A stretch of 17,997 bases of DNA from the NCBI GenBank assembly GCA_012027055.1, contig VEPF01000182.1:1-17997 (forward strand), written 5' to 3'. Position numbers and translations under genes: made by a program. Source of the stretch: Gemmatimonadota bacterium. GTDB taxonomy: Bacteria; Gemmatimonadota; Gemmatimonadetes; Longimicrobiales; RSA9. Below the pieces are notes generated by a model. That model did not search any database, had not been told where the DNA came from, and worked only from the letters and a program-made list of their open reading frames with translations. Shown here piece after piece: positions 1 through 7,939 of the stretch; the first letter of the stretch is position 1, and each line of letters begins with the position of its first letter.

Positions 1-45
1 GCATCGGCCATTGAGAGGGCAGATCATCGAACCGCGGAGGCGGAC

Positions 46-435
46 GTGGGGGTGATGCTGTTCCCCGCACATTCGGGGTTGCGCTACGCGGTGCTGCTGG
101 CGGGCATCATCGCGCTGATCATCCTGCGCTGGGGCGGTTACCGGAAGCAGCCGTTCGGGCGCGCCGACCGGATCGCCGGCGTCGTCTTCACTGCGCTGCT
201 CGACCTGCAGGTCCTGCTCGGGATCGCGACGGTGCTGACCCGTCCGTGGCAGCCGGCGCTGATCGGGCACATCACGCTGATGGTGGCGGCACTGCTCTCG
301 GCCCACGGCCTGGGCGTGGCCGCACGCCGTGCCCCCACCGACACCCGCCGCTACAACCTGGCGCTGCTGGCGGTGCTGGTGCCGCTGCTGCTGATCGTCG
401 CCGGGATCATGGCCATCGGGCGGCGGCTGCTGTAA
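46..435 (+). CDS. Small four-helix membrane protein with conserved histidines
   Basis: This 129-residue protein has four hydrophobic segments at roughly residues 11-28, 43-64, 72-93 and 104-124. It carries the N-terminal motif HSGLRY (His9) and two histidines in helix 3 (His75 and His87). The layout of HSGLR, then G-R-A-D before helix 2, then GH and H in helix 3 recalls a small family common in Bacteroidota and sometimes labelled cytochrome-b-like. Paired histidines could bind haem, but no CxxCH motif is present and that role is inference. The GTG start at 46 is chosen because GGAGG at 36-40 sits 5 bp upstream; GTG 52 and ATG 55 are alternatives. A CcdC-family gene follows on the same strand after 127 bp. 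The fold family is likely; the function is unknown. Confidence 0.8.
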   Translation: MGVMLFPAHSGLRYAVLLAGIIALIILRWGGYRKQPFGRADRIAGVVFTALLDLQVLLGIATVLTRPWQPALIGHITLMVAALLSAHGLGVAARRAPTDTRRYNLALLAVLVPLLLIVAGIMAIGRRLL

Positions 436-453
436 CCGGAGGGTACGAGGCGC

Positions 454-475
454 GCGCGTTTCCGCGGAAACGCGC
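454..475. terminator. Perfect 22-bp palindrome, possible terminator or operator
   Basis: Positions 454-475 are a perfect inverted repeat centred between 464 and 465, 19 bp after the stop of the four-helix membrane protein. As RNA it could form a 9-bp stem (GCGCGTTTC with GAAACGCGC) closed by a CGCG loop. No T-tract follows, so an intrinsic terminator is not certain. Because the DNA is perfectly symmetric, a dimeric protein-binding site upstream of the ccdC-like gene is the alternative. Confidence 0.5.
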
Positions 476-529
476 CCCCGCCGCGGCCGGTCGGCGGAGT
501 GCGCGACGGGACGACCGCCCCCGCCGCGG
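474..529. repeat. Pair of 13-bp direct repeats in the gap before ccdC
   Basis: The 13-mer GCCCCCGCCGCGG occurs at 474-486 and again at 517-529, 43 bp apart, inside the 127-bp gap between the first two genes. The first copy overlaps the edge of the 454-475 palindrome. In DNA this GC-rich a short repeat can arise by chance, so no function is assigned. Confidence 0.4.
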
Positions 530-562
530 AAACCGCAGCGGCCCGGCGGGTATCACCGGGCC

Positions 563-1033
563 ATGCAATTCCAGGTGCTCTTCGGGCCGGCCGCCGCGGT
601 GGCCGGCGCGGCCACGGTCATGGCCTGGCGCGTCCAGGAGACGCGTCGTCCCGTGTCCCTGAAGAGCATCCTGCTGCCACCGCTCGGCATGAGCACCGGT
701 TTCTTCATGTTCGCCGTGCCGCAGCTGCGGCTGCCGTGGAGCTGGGCGGTGGCCGCGTTCCTGGCCGGCGCGCTGCTCTTCTCCTGGCCTCTCGCCCGCA
801 GCTCGCGCCTCGAGCGCGCCGGCGACGTCATCGTGCTCCGCCGCTCCCGGGCTTTCCTCCTGATCCTGCTGGTCCTGGCCGCCATCCGCCTCGCGCTGCG
901 CAGCTGGATCGACCAGGTCATTTCGCCGCTGCAGACCGGCGCCCTGTTCTTCGTGCTGGCGTTCGGGATGATCCTGGTGTGGCGGCTGCGCATGCTGCGG
1001 GACTACCGCGCGCTCCACGCCGGCACCAGGTAG
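563..1033 (+). CDS. ccdC: CcdC-family (DUF1453) membrane protein
   Basis: This 156-residue protein matches the CcdC/DUF1453 family in length and landmarks. It has a short N-terminal helix (about 5-22), the signature block LLPPLGMSTGFFMF at 37-50, a helix at 60-78, the segment GDVIVLRRSRAF at 87-98, and two further helices (about 97-115 and 122-142) that include the LAFGMILVWR motif. In Bacillus the gene lies beside cytochrome c biogenesis genes, but its biochemical role is poorly defined. No other cytochrome c maturation gene is visible here, so the name reflects the family and not a demonstrated role. The ATG at 563 is the natural start because the family motif then falls at the usual distance. 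No strong ribosome-binding site is visible. The preceding gene is also a small membrane protein. Confidence 0.88.
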   Translation: MQFQVLFGPAAAVAGAATVMAWRVQETRRPVSLKSILLPPLGMSTGFFMFAVPQLRLPWSWAVAAFLAGALLFSWPLARSSRLERAGDVIVLRRSRAFLLILLVLAAIRLALRSWIDQVISPLQTGALFFVLAFGMILVWRLRMLRDYRALHAGTR

Positions 1034-1079
1034 CGCGGCCGCCTGGAAAGCCGCTCCCGGCGGCGCCCGGCCTGCGGGC

Positions 1080-1108
1080 TGCGTCGCGGCTGGCCAGCGC
1101 GCTATACT
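1080..1108 (+). promoter_or_regulatory. Possible promoter for the GAF-like gene
   Basis: TATACT at 1103-1108 is a good -10-like hexamer in otherwise very GC-rich DNA, 47 bp before the ATG at 1156. The matching -35 position (about 1080-1085, TGCGTC) is poor, so the call rests mainly on the -10 hexamer and its position in the 122-bp gap after ccdC. Confidence 0.4.
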
Positions 1109-1155
1109 TGAGGCGCAGTGTCTTGGTGTGCTGCCGCCCAGGAGGCAAAGCCAAC

Positions 1156-1971
1156 ATGTCCGAGCCCGCTGCCCCTTCCGCCGGCCGCCGCGCCGATGAC
1201 GCGGCCATCATCCTGTACGGTGACGAGCGCGATGCCGCCCACGGAATCGCCGAGGACCTGCGCGGCTTCCAGCCGACCCCCGAGCAGCTGCAGACCGCGG
1301 CCGTCCTGATCGACGCAGGCAGCGGCCAGGCCCTGGTGGTGCCGGCCGCGGACGCCCACGTGCTGCCGCGCGGCGATGGCGGCGAGGAGCTGAAGGCGCG
1401 CGCGGCCGCACTGGTACAGGCGTTGCGGCGGGAGCGGGACTGGATCAGGCGCCGGCTGCAGATGCCAGATTTCCTGCTCGGCTATGCGGACGCGCTCCAG
1501 GCCGCGGGCCGCGAGGCTGAGGTCTACGAAGCGTTGCGCGGCACCAGCGTGCCGGTCGTGGGTGCCTACACCGCGGTGGCCTTCGTGCGGGTGGGAACGG
1601 GCGCCGATGCGCCTTTCCACCCGATCGGCGATCCCGCGCTGCCGCTCGCTCTTGCCCCGCTTCCCGGCGAGACCGTGCGGTCGATCCAGGCGCAGCGGCT
1701 GGTCACGCGGGCGGAGGTCGGGGCCGATCCGGACGGGCCCTTCGCCCCGCTCGGCGGGCTGCTGCAGGCCACGTTCGGCGCGCAGCTGCTGTGCGCGCCC
1801 GTGGCCGCGGACGCCGTGCTGGTCCTGGTGGAGCGCCGCCGTGAGCGGCTCATGACGGGCGAGGATCGCGACCTGCTGGCCGCGCTGGTGCGCCAGGCCG
1901 AGTCCGCCCTGCGCCGCATCCGAAGCGAGCGGCAGGTGGGCGCCCTGCTCGGCATCGCGCCCGCCGACTGA
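1156..1971 (+). CDS. GAF-like domain protein
   Basis: This is a 271-residue cytoplasmic protein with no membrane segment or signal peptide. The start ATG at 1156 is well supported: AGGAGG at 1140-1145 lies 10 bp upstream, and a TATACT hexamer lies at 1103-1108. Residues 105-255 have the pattern of a GAF fold: a helix, then strands (VGAYTAVAFVRVG at about 136-148, AQLLCAPVAADAVLVLVE at 209-226), then a final helix after FTGEDRDLLA-like spacing (TGEDRDLLAALVRQAESALRR). Residues 80-100 are charged and helical. No kinase, cyclase or DNA-binding output domain is attached, so it may act as a small sensor or partner protein. The first 75 residues are not recognised. mprF follows on the same strand, and the open mprF frame reaches back to this gene's stop codon, so co-expression is likely. 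Confidence 0.7.
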   Translation: MSEPAAPSAGRRADDAAIILYGDERDAAHGIAEDLRGFQPTPEQLQTAAVLIDAGSGQALVVPAADAHVLPRGDGGEELKARAAALVQALRRERDWIRRRLQMPDFLLGYADALQAAGREAEVYEALRGTSVPVVGAYTAVAFVRVGTGADAPFHPIGDPALPLALAPLPGETVRSIQAQRLVTRAEVGADPDGPFAPLGGLLQATFGAQLLCAPVAADAVLVLVERRRERLMTGEDRDLLAALVRQAESALRRIRSERQVGALLGIAPAD

Positions 1972-2051
1972 TACCGTCCAGGCCGTCGCACTTCAACCCG
2001 ATCGGGAGCCGGGCCACGGACCGCGATCGCACGCGCACCTGGATCCGCGCG

Positions 2052-4568
2052 GTGCTCGGGGCACTGCTCTTCGCGGCGGCGCTCTTCGTTCTGCACCGCG
2101 AGCTGCGCCACGTCCACTACCGGGACGTGCTGGCAGCGCTGCACTCGCTGCCGCCCGGCCGGGTGCTCGCGGGCGCGTTGCTGGTGCTGCTCAACTACCT
2201 GGTGCTCACCGGGTACGACCGGCTCGCCTTCCACGCCATCGGCCAGCGCATCGCCGGCTGGCAGGTGACGCTCGCCTCCTTCGTGGCCTACGCCCTCAGC
2301 AACAACATCGGCTTCGCGCTGATCGCCGGCACCTCGGTGCGGGATCGATTCTACTCGCGGTGGGGTGTGGGGACCGGGGACCTGACGAGGATCGTCGTCT
2401 TCTACTCCACGTCCTTCTGGCTCGGGCTGTCCGCGCTCGGCGGCTGGAGCCTGGCGCTGCAACCGCACCCCGCGCTCCTGCGGTTCGCGAGCGAGCCGGT
2501 GCTGCGCACGCTCGGCGTCCTGGTACTGCTCTTCCCGGTCGCTTACCTGCTCGCGTCGGCACTGCGCCGGGCCCCGCTTCGGGTCCGGGGCCTGCAGCTC
2601 CAGTTCCCGCCGCCGCGGCTGGCGCTGCTCCAGGTACTGCTCTCGGCGGTGGAGTGGTCGCTGGCGGGCGCGGTACTGTACGCGCGGCTGCCGGCGGGCG
2701 GTCCCGGCTTCGGCGCCCTGCTGGGCGTGTTCCTGGCAGCGCAGCTGGCCGGACTGGTCAGTCACGTGCCGGGCGGCGTGGGCGTGTTCGAGACGGTGCT
2801 GCTGGTCACCCTGGGCCGGTACTACGGGCACACCCAGATCGTCTCATCACTGCTGCTCTACCGTCTGCTGTACTACCTGCTGCCGCTGGGTATCGCCCTG
2901 GCCATCCTGGTCGGGGACGAGCTCCGGTTGCGGCGCCACCACCTGGCGCGGCTCGGCACGGTGCTGGGCAGCATCACCGCCCAGACCGCGCCCGCGCTGC
3001 TCGCGCTCTTCACCTTCATTGCCGGCGTGGTGCTGCTGATCTCGGGGGCGACGCCGGCAGATCCGGGGCGGGTGCGCTGGCTGGCGGAACACCTCCCGCT
3101 GGCGGTGCTGGAAGCATCGCACTTCCTGGGCAGCGTGGTGGGCGTGGCGCTGCTGATCCTGGCGCAGGGGATAGCCCGGCGGCTGGATGGCGCCTGGTAC
3201 CTGGGCATGGTCGGACTCGCGCTCGGCGTGGCCTTGTCGCTGCTCAAGGGCGGCGATTACGAGGAGGCCCTGCTGCTGGGCGTGCTGCTCGCGGCGCTGC
3301 TCGGCAGCCGCGACCAGTTCGATCGGCGCGCGGCATTTCTGGACGCGCCGTTCTCGCCCGGCTGGACGGTGGCCGCGGTAGCGGCGCTGGGCGCGTCCAT
3401 CTGGCTGGGCTTCTTCGCCTACAAGAACGTGCAGTACGGCAGCGAGCTCTGGTGGCGCTTCGCGCTCAATCACGACGTTTCCCGCTTCCTGCGCGCTTCC
3501 GTGGGCGCCACGGTCTCGCTGCTCGCGTCCGGCGTGGCGCGGCTGGCGCGGCCGGCCGCCGCCGAGATCGAGCCACCCGGTGAACCGGAGCTCGCCGCGG
3601 CGGCGCAGGTCGTGGCCGCGCAGGCGGGCACGCTGCCGTTCCTGGTCCTGCTCCGTGACAAGGGCGTGCTGTTCAATGAGGAGCGCACCGGGTTCGTGAT
3701 GTACGGCGTGCAGGGCCGCACCTGGGTGGCGCTCGGCGACCCGGTCGGTCCACCGGCGGTGGCGCCGGGGCTGATCCGGCAGTTCCTGGAGCGGGCCAGC
3801 GATTATGGCGCCATCCCCGTGTTCTACCAGGTCGGGAGGGACCGGCTTGACCTGTATGCCGAGCTCGGCCTGACGTTCGCCAAGCTGGGCGAGGAGGCGC
3901 GCGTCGAGCTGGCGCACTTCGGTCTCGAGGGACAGGCGCAGCGCGGCCTGCGCGCCACGGTACACCGGCTCCAGCGCGAAGGCGTCGAGTTCGCCGTGCT
4001 GCCTCCCGAGGAAGTGCGCCGCCGCATGGCGGAGCTGCGCGCGGTCTCCGACGAGTGGCTCTCGACCAAGGCGACCAGCGAGAAAGGGTTCTCGCTCGGC
4101 CGCTTCGACGAGGATTACCTGGCGCGCTTCCCGGCCGGCGTCATGACCGTGGGCGGCGAGATCGTGGCATTCGGGAATCTCTGGCTGGGCAGGCCCGGCT
4201 CCGAGCTTTCGGTCGACCTGATGCGCTTCCGCTCGGCCGCTCCCCGGGGCGCGATGGACGGGCTGTTCACGCAGCTGCTGCTCTGGGGCAAGGCGCAGGG
4301 ATATGCGTGGTTCTCGCTGGGCATGGCCCCGCTGTCCGGGCTGGAGGCGGGTCCGCTCGGACACGCCTGGGCGCGCATCGGCCACCTGGTGTTCCGCTAC
4401 GGCGAGGCCTTCTACAACTTCCAGGGCCTGCGCACCTACAAGGAGAAGTTCCACCCGGTTTGGGAGGCGCGCTTCCTGGCCTACCCGGGCGGCCTCCGGC
4501 TGCCCCGCGTCATCGCCGACGTGGCCGCCCTCGTCGCCGGCGGCTACGGCGGGATCCTCAAGAAGTAG
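2052..4568 (+). CDS. mprF: Bifunctional lysyl-phosphatidylglycerol synthetase/flippase MprF
   Basis: This 838-residue protein has the full MprF layout. An N-terminal polytopic flippase domain (NYLVLTGYDRLAF, SNNIGFALIAGTSVRDRFYS, SHVPGGVGVFETVLL) and further membrane helices run to about residue 500. A cytosolic DUF2156 aminoacyltransferase domain follows from about 525 (LPFLVLLRDKGVLFNEE, ALGDPVGPP) to the C-terminus (LFTQLLLWGKAQGYAWFSLG, then GLRTYKEKFHP). The family transfers lysine or another amino acid from tRNA to phosphatidylglycerol and flips the product, lowering membrane negative charge and protecting against cationic antimicrobials. The amino acid used cannot be read from the sequence. 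GTG 2052 is the first conventional start, but the in-frame sequence upstream (RTRTWIRAV just before it) looks like native cytosolic N-terminus, so the true start may lie as far back as 1968. A drug exporter follows. Confidence 0.93.
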   Translation: MLGALLFAAALFVLHRELRHVHYRDVLAALHSLPPGRVLAGALLVLLNYLVLTGYDRLAFHAIGQRIAGWQVTLASFVAYALSNNIGFALIAGTSVRDRFYSRWGVGTGDLTRIVVFYSTSFWLGLSALGGWSLALQPHPALLRFASEPVLRTLGVLVLLFPVAYLLASALRRAPLRVRGLQLQFPPPRLALLQVLLSAVEWSLAGAVLYARLPAGGPGFGALLGVFLAAQLAGLVSHVPGGVGVFETVLLVTLGRYYGHTQIVSSLLLYRLLYYLLPLGIALAILVGDELRLRRHHLARLGTVLGSITAQTAPALLALFTFIAGVVLLISGATPADPGRVRWLAEHLPLAVLEASHFLGSVVGVALLILAQGIARRLDGAWYLGMVGLALGVALSLLKGGDYEEALLLGVLLAALLGSRDQFDRRAAFLDAPFSPGWTVAAVAALGASIWLGFFAYKNVQYGSELWWRFALNHDVSRFLRASVGATVSLLASGVARLARPAAAEIEPPGEPELAAAAQVVAAQAGTLPFLVLLRDKGVLFNEERTGFVMYGVQGRTWVALGDPVGPPAVAPGLIRQFLERASDYGAIPVFYQVGRDRLDLYAELGLTFAKLGEEARVELAHFGLEGQAQRGLRATVHRLQREGVEFAVLPPEEVRRRMAELRAVSDEWLSTKATSEKGFSLGRFDEDYLARFPAGVMTVGGEIVAFGNLWLGRPGSELSVDLMRFRSAAPRGAMDGLFTQLLLWGKAQGYAWFSLGMAPLSGLEAGPLGHAWARIGHLVFRYGEAFYNFQGLRTYKEKFHPVWEARFLAYPGGLRLPRVIADVAALVAGGYGGILKK

Positions 4569-4575
4569 CCCGTCC

Positions 4576-4593
4576 GCCGGCCAGCGGGCCGGC
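4576..4593 (+). terminator. Hairpin after mprF
   Basis: GCCGGCC at 4576-4582 and GGCCGGC at 4587-4593 form a 7-bp stem with loop AGCG, starting 7 bp after the mprF stop codon. There is no T-tract, so termination is plausible but not proven. The hairpin would partly insulate the downstream exporter gene. Confidence 0.4.
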
Positions 4594-4707
4594 CGCGGCG
4601 CTGGCGCCCCGTCGCGCGCGCCGGCCGCGCCCGCGCCCGCGTCTTGCGTGCCTGACTCCGCCCGGCGAGACTGCACGCTCTTCAACCCCGGACCCCGTCG
4701 ACCACGC

Positions 4708-6078
4708 ATGCCGACCGCCGAAACCCACGACCGCCGCTGGTTGGTACTGCTCGCCGTCGGCGTGGGCACGTTCATGTCGGCGCTCGATGGCAGTGTGGTC
4801 AACACCGTACTGCCGCTGCTGCGGCGCGAACTGCACGCCAGCGTGGCGGGCATCGAGTGGGTGACCACCACGTACCTGCTGGTGGTGAGCGGCCTGCTGC
4901 TGGTGGTCGGCCGCGCCGGCGATCTCTACGGCCAGAGGCGCACGTACCTCACCGGCTTCGTGGTGTTCGTGCGGGGCTCCGCGCTCTGCGGGGCCGCCCC
5001 CGGGGCGCCCGCCCTGGTGGCGCTGCGGGGGCTGCAGGCGGTCGGCGCGGCCATGCTGTTCGCCAATGCGCCCGCGATCCTGACCCGCACCTTCCCGCCC
5101 GGCGAGCGCGGGCGCGCGCTGGGCACGCAGGCCACCATGACCTACCTCGGCCTGACCGCGGGGCCGATCCTGGGCGGCTGGCTCGCCCACGATGTCGGCT
5201 GGCGCTCCGTCTTCTTCATCAATGTGCCGATCGGTGCCAGCGCGCTGCTGCTGGCCTGGCGCATGGTTCCCGCCGATCACGCGCGCGCGCACCGCGAACG
5301 CTTCGATTTCCCGGGCGCCGTGCTCTTCCTCACCGGGCTGGTGGCGCTGCTGGGCGCGCTCAACCAGGGACATGACTGGGGCTGGACTTCGCCGCTCACG
5401 CTCGGCCTGCTCGCGCTCGCGCTGGCACTGCTCGCGCTCTTCCTGCGCACCGAGCGCCGCGCGCTGCACCCGCTACTCGACCTCTCGCTCTTCCGCTCCC
5501 GCCTGTTCGCGGCCAGCGGCGGGAGCGCGCTGCTCAACTACGTCTGCGTCAGCAGCACCGCGTTCGTGCTCCCGTTCCTGCTCATCCAGCAGCGCGGGCT
5601 GGACACGCAGCAGGCCGGCCTGGTCCTGACCGCGCAGCCGCTGGTCATGGCGGCCGTGGCCCCGATCAGTGGCGCGCTCTCCGACCGGATCGGGTCGCGC
5701 ACCCTGGCGACCGGCGGCATGATCGTGCTCGCGCTCGCACTGGTGCTATTGGCCCTGGCCGCGGCCCACGGCTCCGTGGCCGCGATCGCGGGCACCCTGG
5801 CGCTGGTGGGCCTGGGCGTGGGCACCTTCGCCACGCCCAACAACAGCGCGCTCATGGGCGCGGCCCCGCGGCACCGCCAGGGAATCGCGGCCGGAGTGCT
5901 GGCCACCGCGCGCAATCTCGGCATGGTGGTGGGCGTGGGCATCTCGGGAGCAGTCCTGACCACGTGGCTGGCGCACGCCCCGGACGCCGCCGCCGGTCTC
6001 CGCCACGGCACCATGGCCGCACTGCTGCTGGCCGCCGCGCTCGCACTCATCGGGGCCGCGACTTCCGCGCTCCGCTGA
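4708..6078 (+). CDS. DHA2-type (EmrB/QacA-like) MFS drug exporter, 14 helices
   Basis: This 456-residue protein carries the drug:H+ antiporter signatures. Motif D1 is LDGSVVNTVLP (27-37), motif A is GRAGDLYGQRR (68-78), motif B is LRGLQAVGAAM (106-116), and motif C, GLTAGPILGGW (148-158), is the antiporter signature. Two extra central helices (about residues 200-250) separate the six-helix halves, giving 14 helices, as expected for DHA2. ATG 4708 places motif D1 at its usual distance; longer upstream reading is 3' mprF sequence in another frame. No clear ribosome-binding site precedes it. The substrate is unknown. Arg89 falls inside helix 3 (VVFVRGSALCG), where relatives usually have a neutral residue. 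It follows mprF by 139 bp with a hairpin between, and converges on the esterase-like gene. Confidence 0.9.
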   Translation: MPTAETHDRRWLVLLAVGVGTFMSALDGSVVNTVLPLLRRELHASVAGIEWVTTTYLLVVSGLLLVVGRAGDLYGQRRTYLTGFVVFVRGSALCGAAPGAPALVALRGLQAVGAAMLFANAPAILTRTFPPGERGRALGTQATMTYLGLTAGPILGGWLAHDVGWRSVFFINVPIGASALLLAWRMVPADHARAHRERFDFPGAVLFLTGLVALLGALNQGHDWGWTSPLTLGLLALALALLALFLRTERRALHPLLDLSLFRSRLFAASGGSALLNYVCVSSTAFVLPFLLIQQRGLDTQQAGLVLTAQPLVMAAVAPISGALSDRIGSRTLATGGMIVLALALVLLALAAAHGSVAAIAGTLALVGLGVGTFATPNNSALMGAAPRHRQGIAAGVLATARNLGMVVGVGISGAVLTTWLAHAPDAAAGLRHGTMAALLLAAALALIGAATSALR

Positions 6079-6098
6079 GCCGGGCGGATCCGGGATGA

Positions 6099-6132
6099 CC
6101 GCCGGCACTCACACCGGCCGGTGGTCCGGCGG
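6099..6132. terminator. Dyad-rich convergent junction, possible two-way terminator
   Basis: The 75-bp gap between the exporter and the oppositely oriented esterase-like gene contains CCGCCGG (6099-6105) pairing with CCGGCGG (6126-6132), and within that loop the palindrome CACCGGCCGGTG (6112-6123). The position between converging genes suits a bidirectional terminator. The absence of T-tracts keeps confidence low. Confidence 0.4.
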
Positions 6133-6153
6133 AGCGGCGGGTCTGGCGGCCGG

Positions 6154-7893
6154 CTAGTACCGCCAACTGGCGGTGTCCGCGCCCGCCGGCGAGTTCTTCC
6201 GCACCCGCTCGGGGATGCGCGGAATGAACATCTGCGCGTACCGCAGCCGCGAGATCGCGTTGGGGCGCGTCGGGTCCCCGTTCCAGCAGTGCTCCGCCCG
6301 GTCCCCGTACTTCACCTCGCCGGCGTAGTACGGGTTCGTGGTGCGCTCCAGGAAGTCCTCGACCAGGTAGACCGCGTTGTTGAGGTAATAGGTGTCCATG
6401 TCGCCGACGTAGATGTTCAGCTTGCCCACCAGCTTCGGGCCGAGGGTAGCCCAGTCGCGGCGCAGGATGTAGGAGAGGTCGTAGTTCTGCTGCCAGTGCT
6501 CGGACACCCGCCGGTCGATCGTGCCGGTCAGCTTGTCCCAGATCGGCTGCGGGTAGCCATCCTCGCCCGCGGGCGAGTATACGGCCTGCCAGATGTCCCA
6601 CTGGTCGCCGGAGCGGCCGCGGCTGCCGAGCGCGGCCTCGCGCAGGTTGTTCTCCTGGATCGTGTAGCTCACGTGGCCCAGCCAGTCGCGCGCGGCCGGT
6701 CGCGGCGTCTGCTTCCACCGGCTGTCCAGCCAGTACGCGTTCCGGTCCTCGTAGATGTTGACGACGGTGTAGGCGCGGAAGTCGATGGGATCGGGGCACG
6801 CGATCCAGGCGCCGTTGTACTGCTCCGGGTAGAACACCTGCACCGCCATCGCTTCCCAGCCGCCCGTCGATCCGCCGTACGTGAACCTGGCCCAACCCTC
6901 GCCCAGGCCGCGGAACGTCTTCTCGAGATACGGAATCAGCTCGTACTGGATGGCATCGCCGTACGGGCCGTTGTTCTCCGAGTTGACCGCGTACGAGTCG
7001 TCGTAGTACGGCGTGGGATGCTGGATCTGCACCAGCAGCACGCGCGGGAAGTCCGCGGCCGTCCAGTCCTTGAAGAACTGGTACTCTTCGCGCAGCGTGA
7101 TGCGGTTGTAGCAGTCCAGCCGGAAGCGCTCGCTGTACACGCACGGCACGGTGGTGTCCGGCGGCTCGGTGACGAAGGTGAAGTCCGCGGGGAAGTGGCC
7201 GTGGTCGATGACCAGCGGGTAGCGTGCGTTCGGGTGCTCCTCGAATCCGGCGGGCAGCAGCACGTGCGCGCCCAGGTACACGTCCGTGCCCCAGAACGCC
7301 GAGAGGCGCTCGCTGCGCAGGCGCACGTGCTTCACCCACTTCGTGTCCGCGGGCGGCGCGATCGCCGGGATTTCCTGATCGAGCGTGATGCTGGCGGGCG
7401 CCATGCCCGCGCGCACCTCGAGCCAGCGCGGCGTGCTGTAGCGGTTCCCCGGCTTGCTCGCCCACTGCTGCCCCTCGCCCATGTCGGGCGGCAGCTTCAC
7501 CACGTGCCCATCCGCCCGCCGGTACGTGCGGTAACGGTTGAGCAGTGCCTGCACGCGGTAGCGGCCGTCCGGCAGGTCGGCGAGCGAGCGGAACGGGTAG
7601 CCGACGACGTCGCCTTCGAACCGGATGCTCTGTCCGGGCCGCGCGTTCTCGATGTCCATGCCGAACACCAGCTGCGTACCGGGTCCGTCCGAGATCTGGA
7701 AACGCGGCTCGGCGCTGGTGTCCGTCGAGATCAGCAGCAGCAGGCGGCCGTCCACCGGCGAGGGCAGGTCGGACGGAAGCGTGATGGTGAAGCGGGGCGC
7801 GGTGGGCGAGGGCACGCTCGCGGCCAGCAGCAGCAACGGTGCGAGCAGGAGCGGGCGCGCGCGCCGAAGCGCGCGGCCAGGTACGCTGCGCAT
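6154..7893 (-). CDS. Secreted esterase-like alpha/beta-hydrolase
   Basis: This is a 579-residue protein. The start ATG at 7893 is set by GAGG (plus-strand 7899-7902) 5 bp upstream and by the signal peptide it creates: arginine-rich MRSVPGRALRRARP, then a leucine/alanine stretch ending near ASVPSPTA. The first 250 residues form an unrecognised, probably beta-rich region. From about residue 255 the hydrolase core begins (YLGAHVLLPAGFEEHP, YPLVIDHGHF). The nucleophile elbow is YGGSTGGW with Ser342. Asp498 or Asp500 (VGDMDTYY) and His535 (AEHCWNGD) are candidates to complete the triad. It resembles the esterase-D/feruloyl-esterase-like putative esterase family, acting outside the cytoplasm on an unknown ester. 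It is the last gene of a three-gene minus-strand group, 46 bp after the GPP34 gene. Confidence 0.8.
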   Translation of the reverse strand: MRSVPGRALRRARPLLLAPLLLLAASVPSPTAPRFTITLPSDLPSPVDGRLLLLISTDTSAEPRFQISDGPGTQLVFGMDIENARPGQSIRFEGDVVGYPFRSLADLPDGRYRVQALLNRYRTYRRADGHVVKLPPDMGEGQQWASKPGNRYSTPRWLEVRAGMAPASITLDQEIPAIAPPADTKWVKHVRLRSERLSAFWGTDVYLGAHVLLPAGFEEHPNARYPLVIDHGHFPADFTFVTEPPDTTVPCVYSERFRLDCYNRITLREEYQFFKDWTAADFPRVLLVQIQHPTPYYDDSYAVNSENNGPYGDAIQYELIPYLEKTFRGLGEGWARFTYGGSTGGWEAMAVQVFYPEQYNGAWIACPDPIDFRAYTVVNIYEDRNAYWLDSRWKQTPRPAARDWLGHVSYTIQENNLREAALGSRGRSGDQWDIWQAVYSPAGEDGYPQPIWDKLTGTIDRRVSEHWQQNYDLSYILRRDWATLGPKLVGKLNIYVGDMDTYYLNNAVYLVEDFLERTTNPYYAGEVKYGDRAEHCWNGDPTRPNAISRLRYAQMFIPRIPERVRKNSPAGADTASWRY

Positions 7894-7939
7894 GAGCACC
7901 TCACGGTCCGGTTGTATGCGACGTCTGCCGACTGTGTCC

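Noticed and set aside
1566..2831. Minus-strand open frame of 421 codons across the GAF and mprF genes
   Set aside because: It spans two plus-strand genes and the gap between them, and its composition is typical of a GC-rich shadow frame.
4303..4707. N-terminal extension of the exporter to 4303
   Set aside because: The added residues are the mprF 3' end read in another frame, and the exporter's first motif is correctly placed from ATG 4708.
2847..4871. Long minus-strand open frame of 674 codons opposite mprF
   Set aside because: The translation is rich in R, H, Q, E and P with no motif, and it runs antisense to a clear MprF. High GC keeps the complementary frame open.
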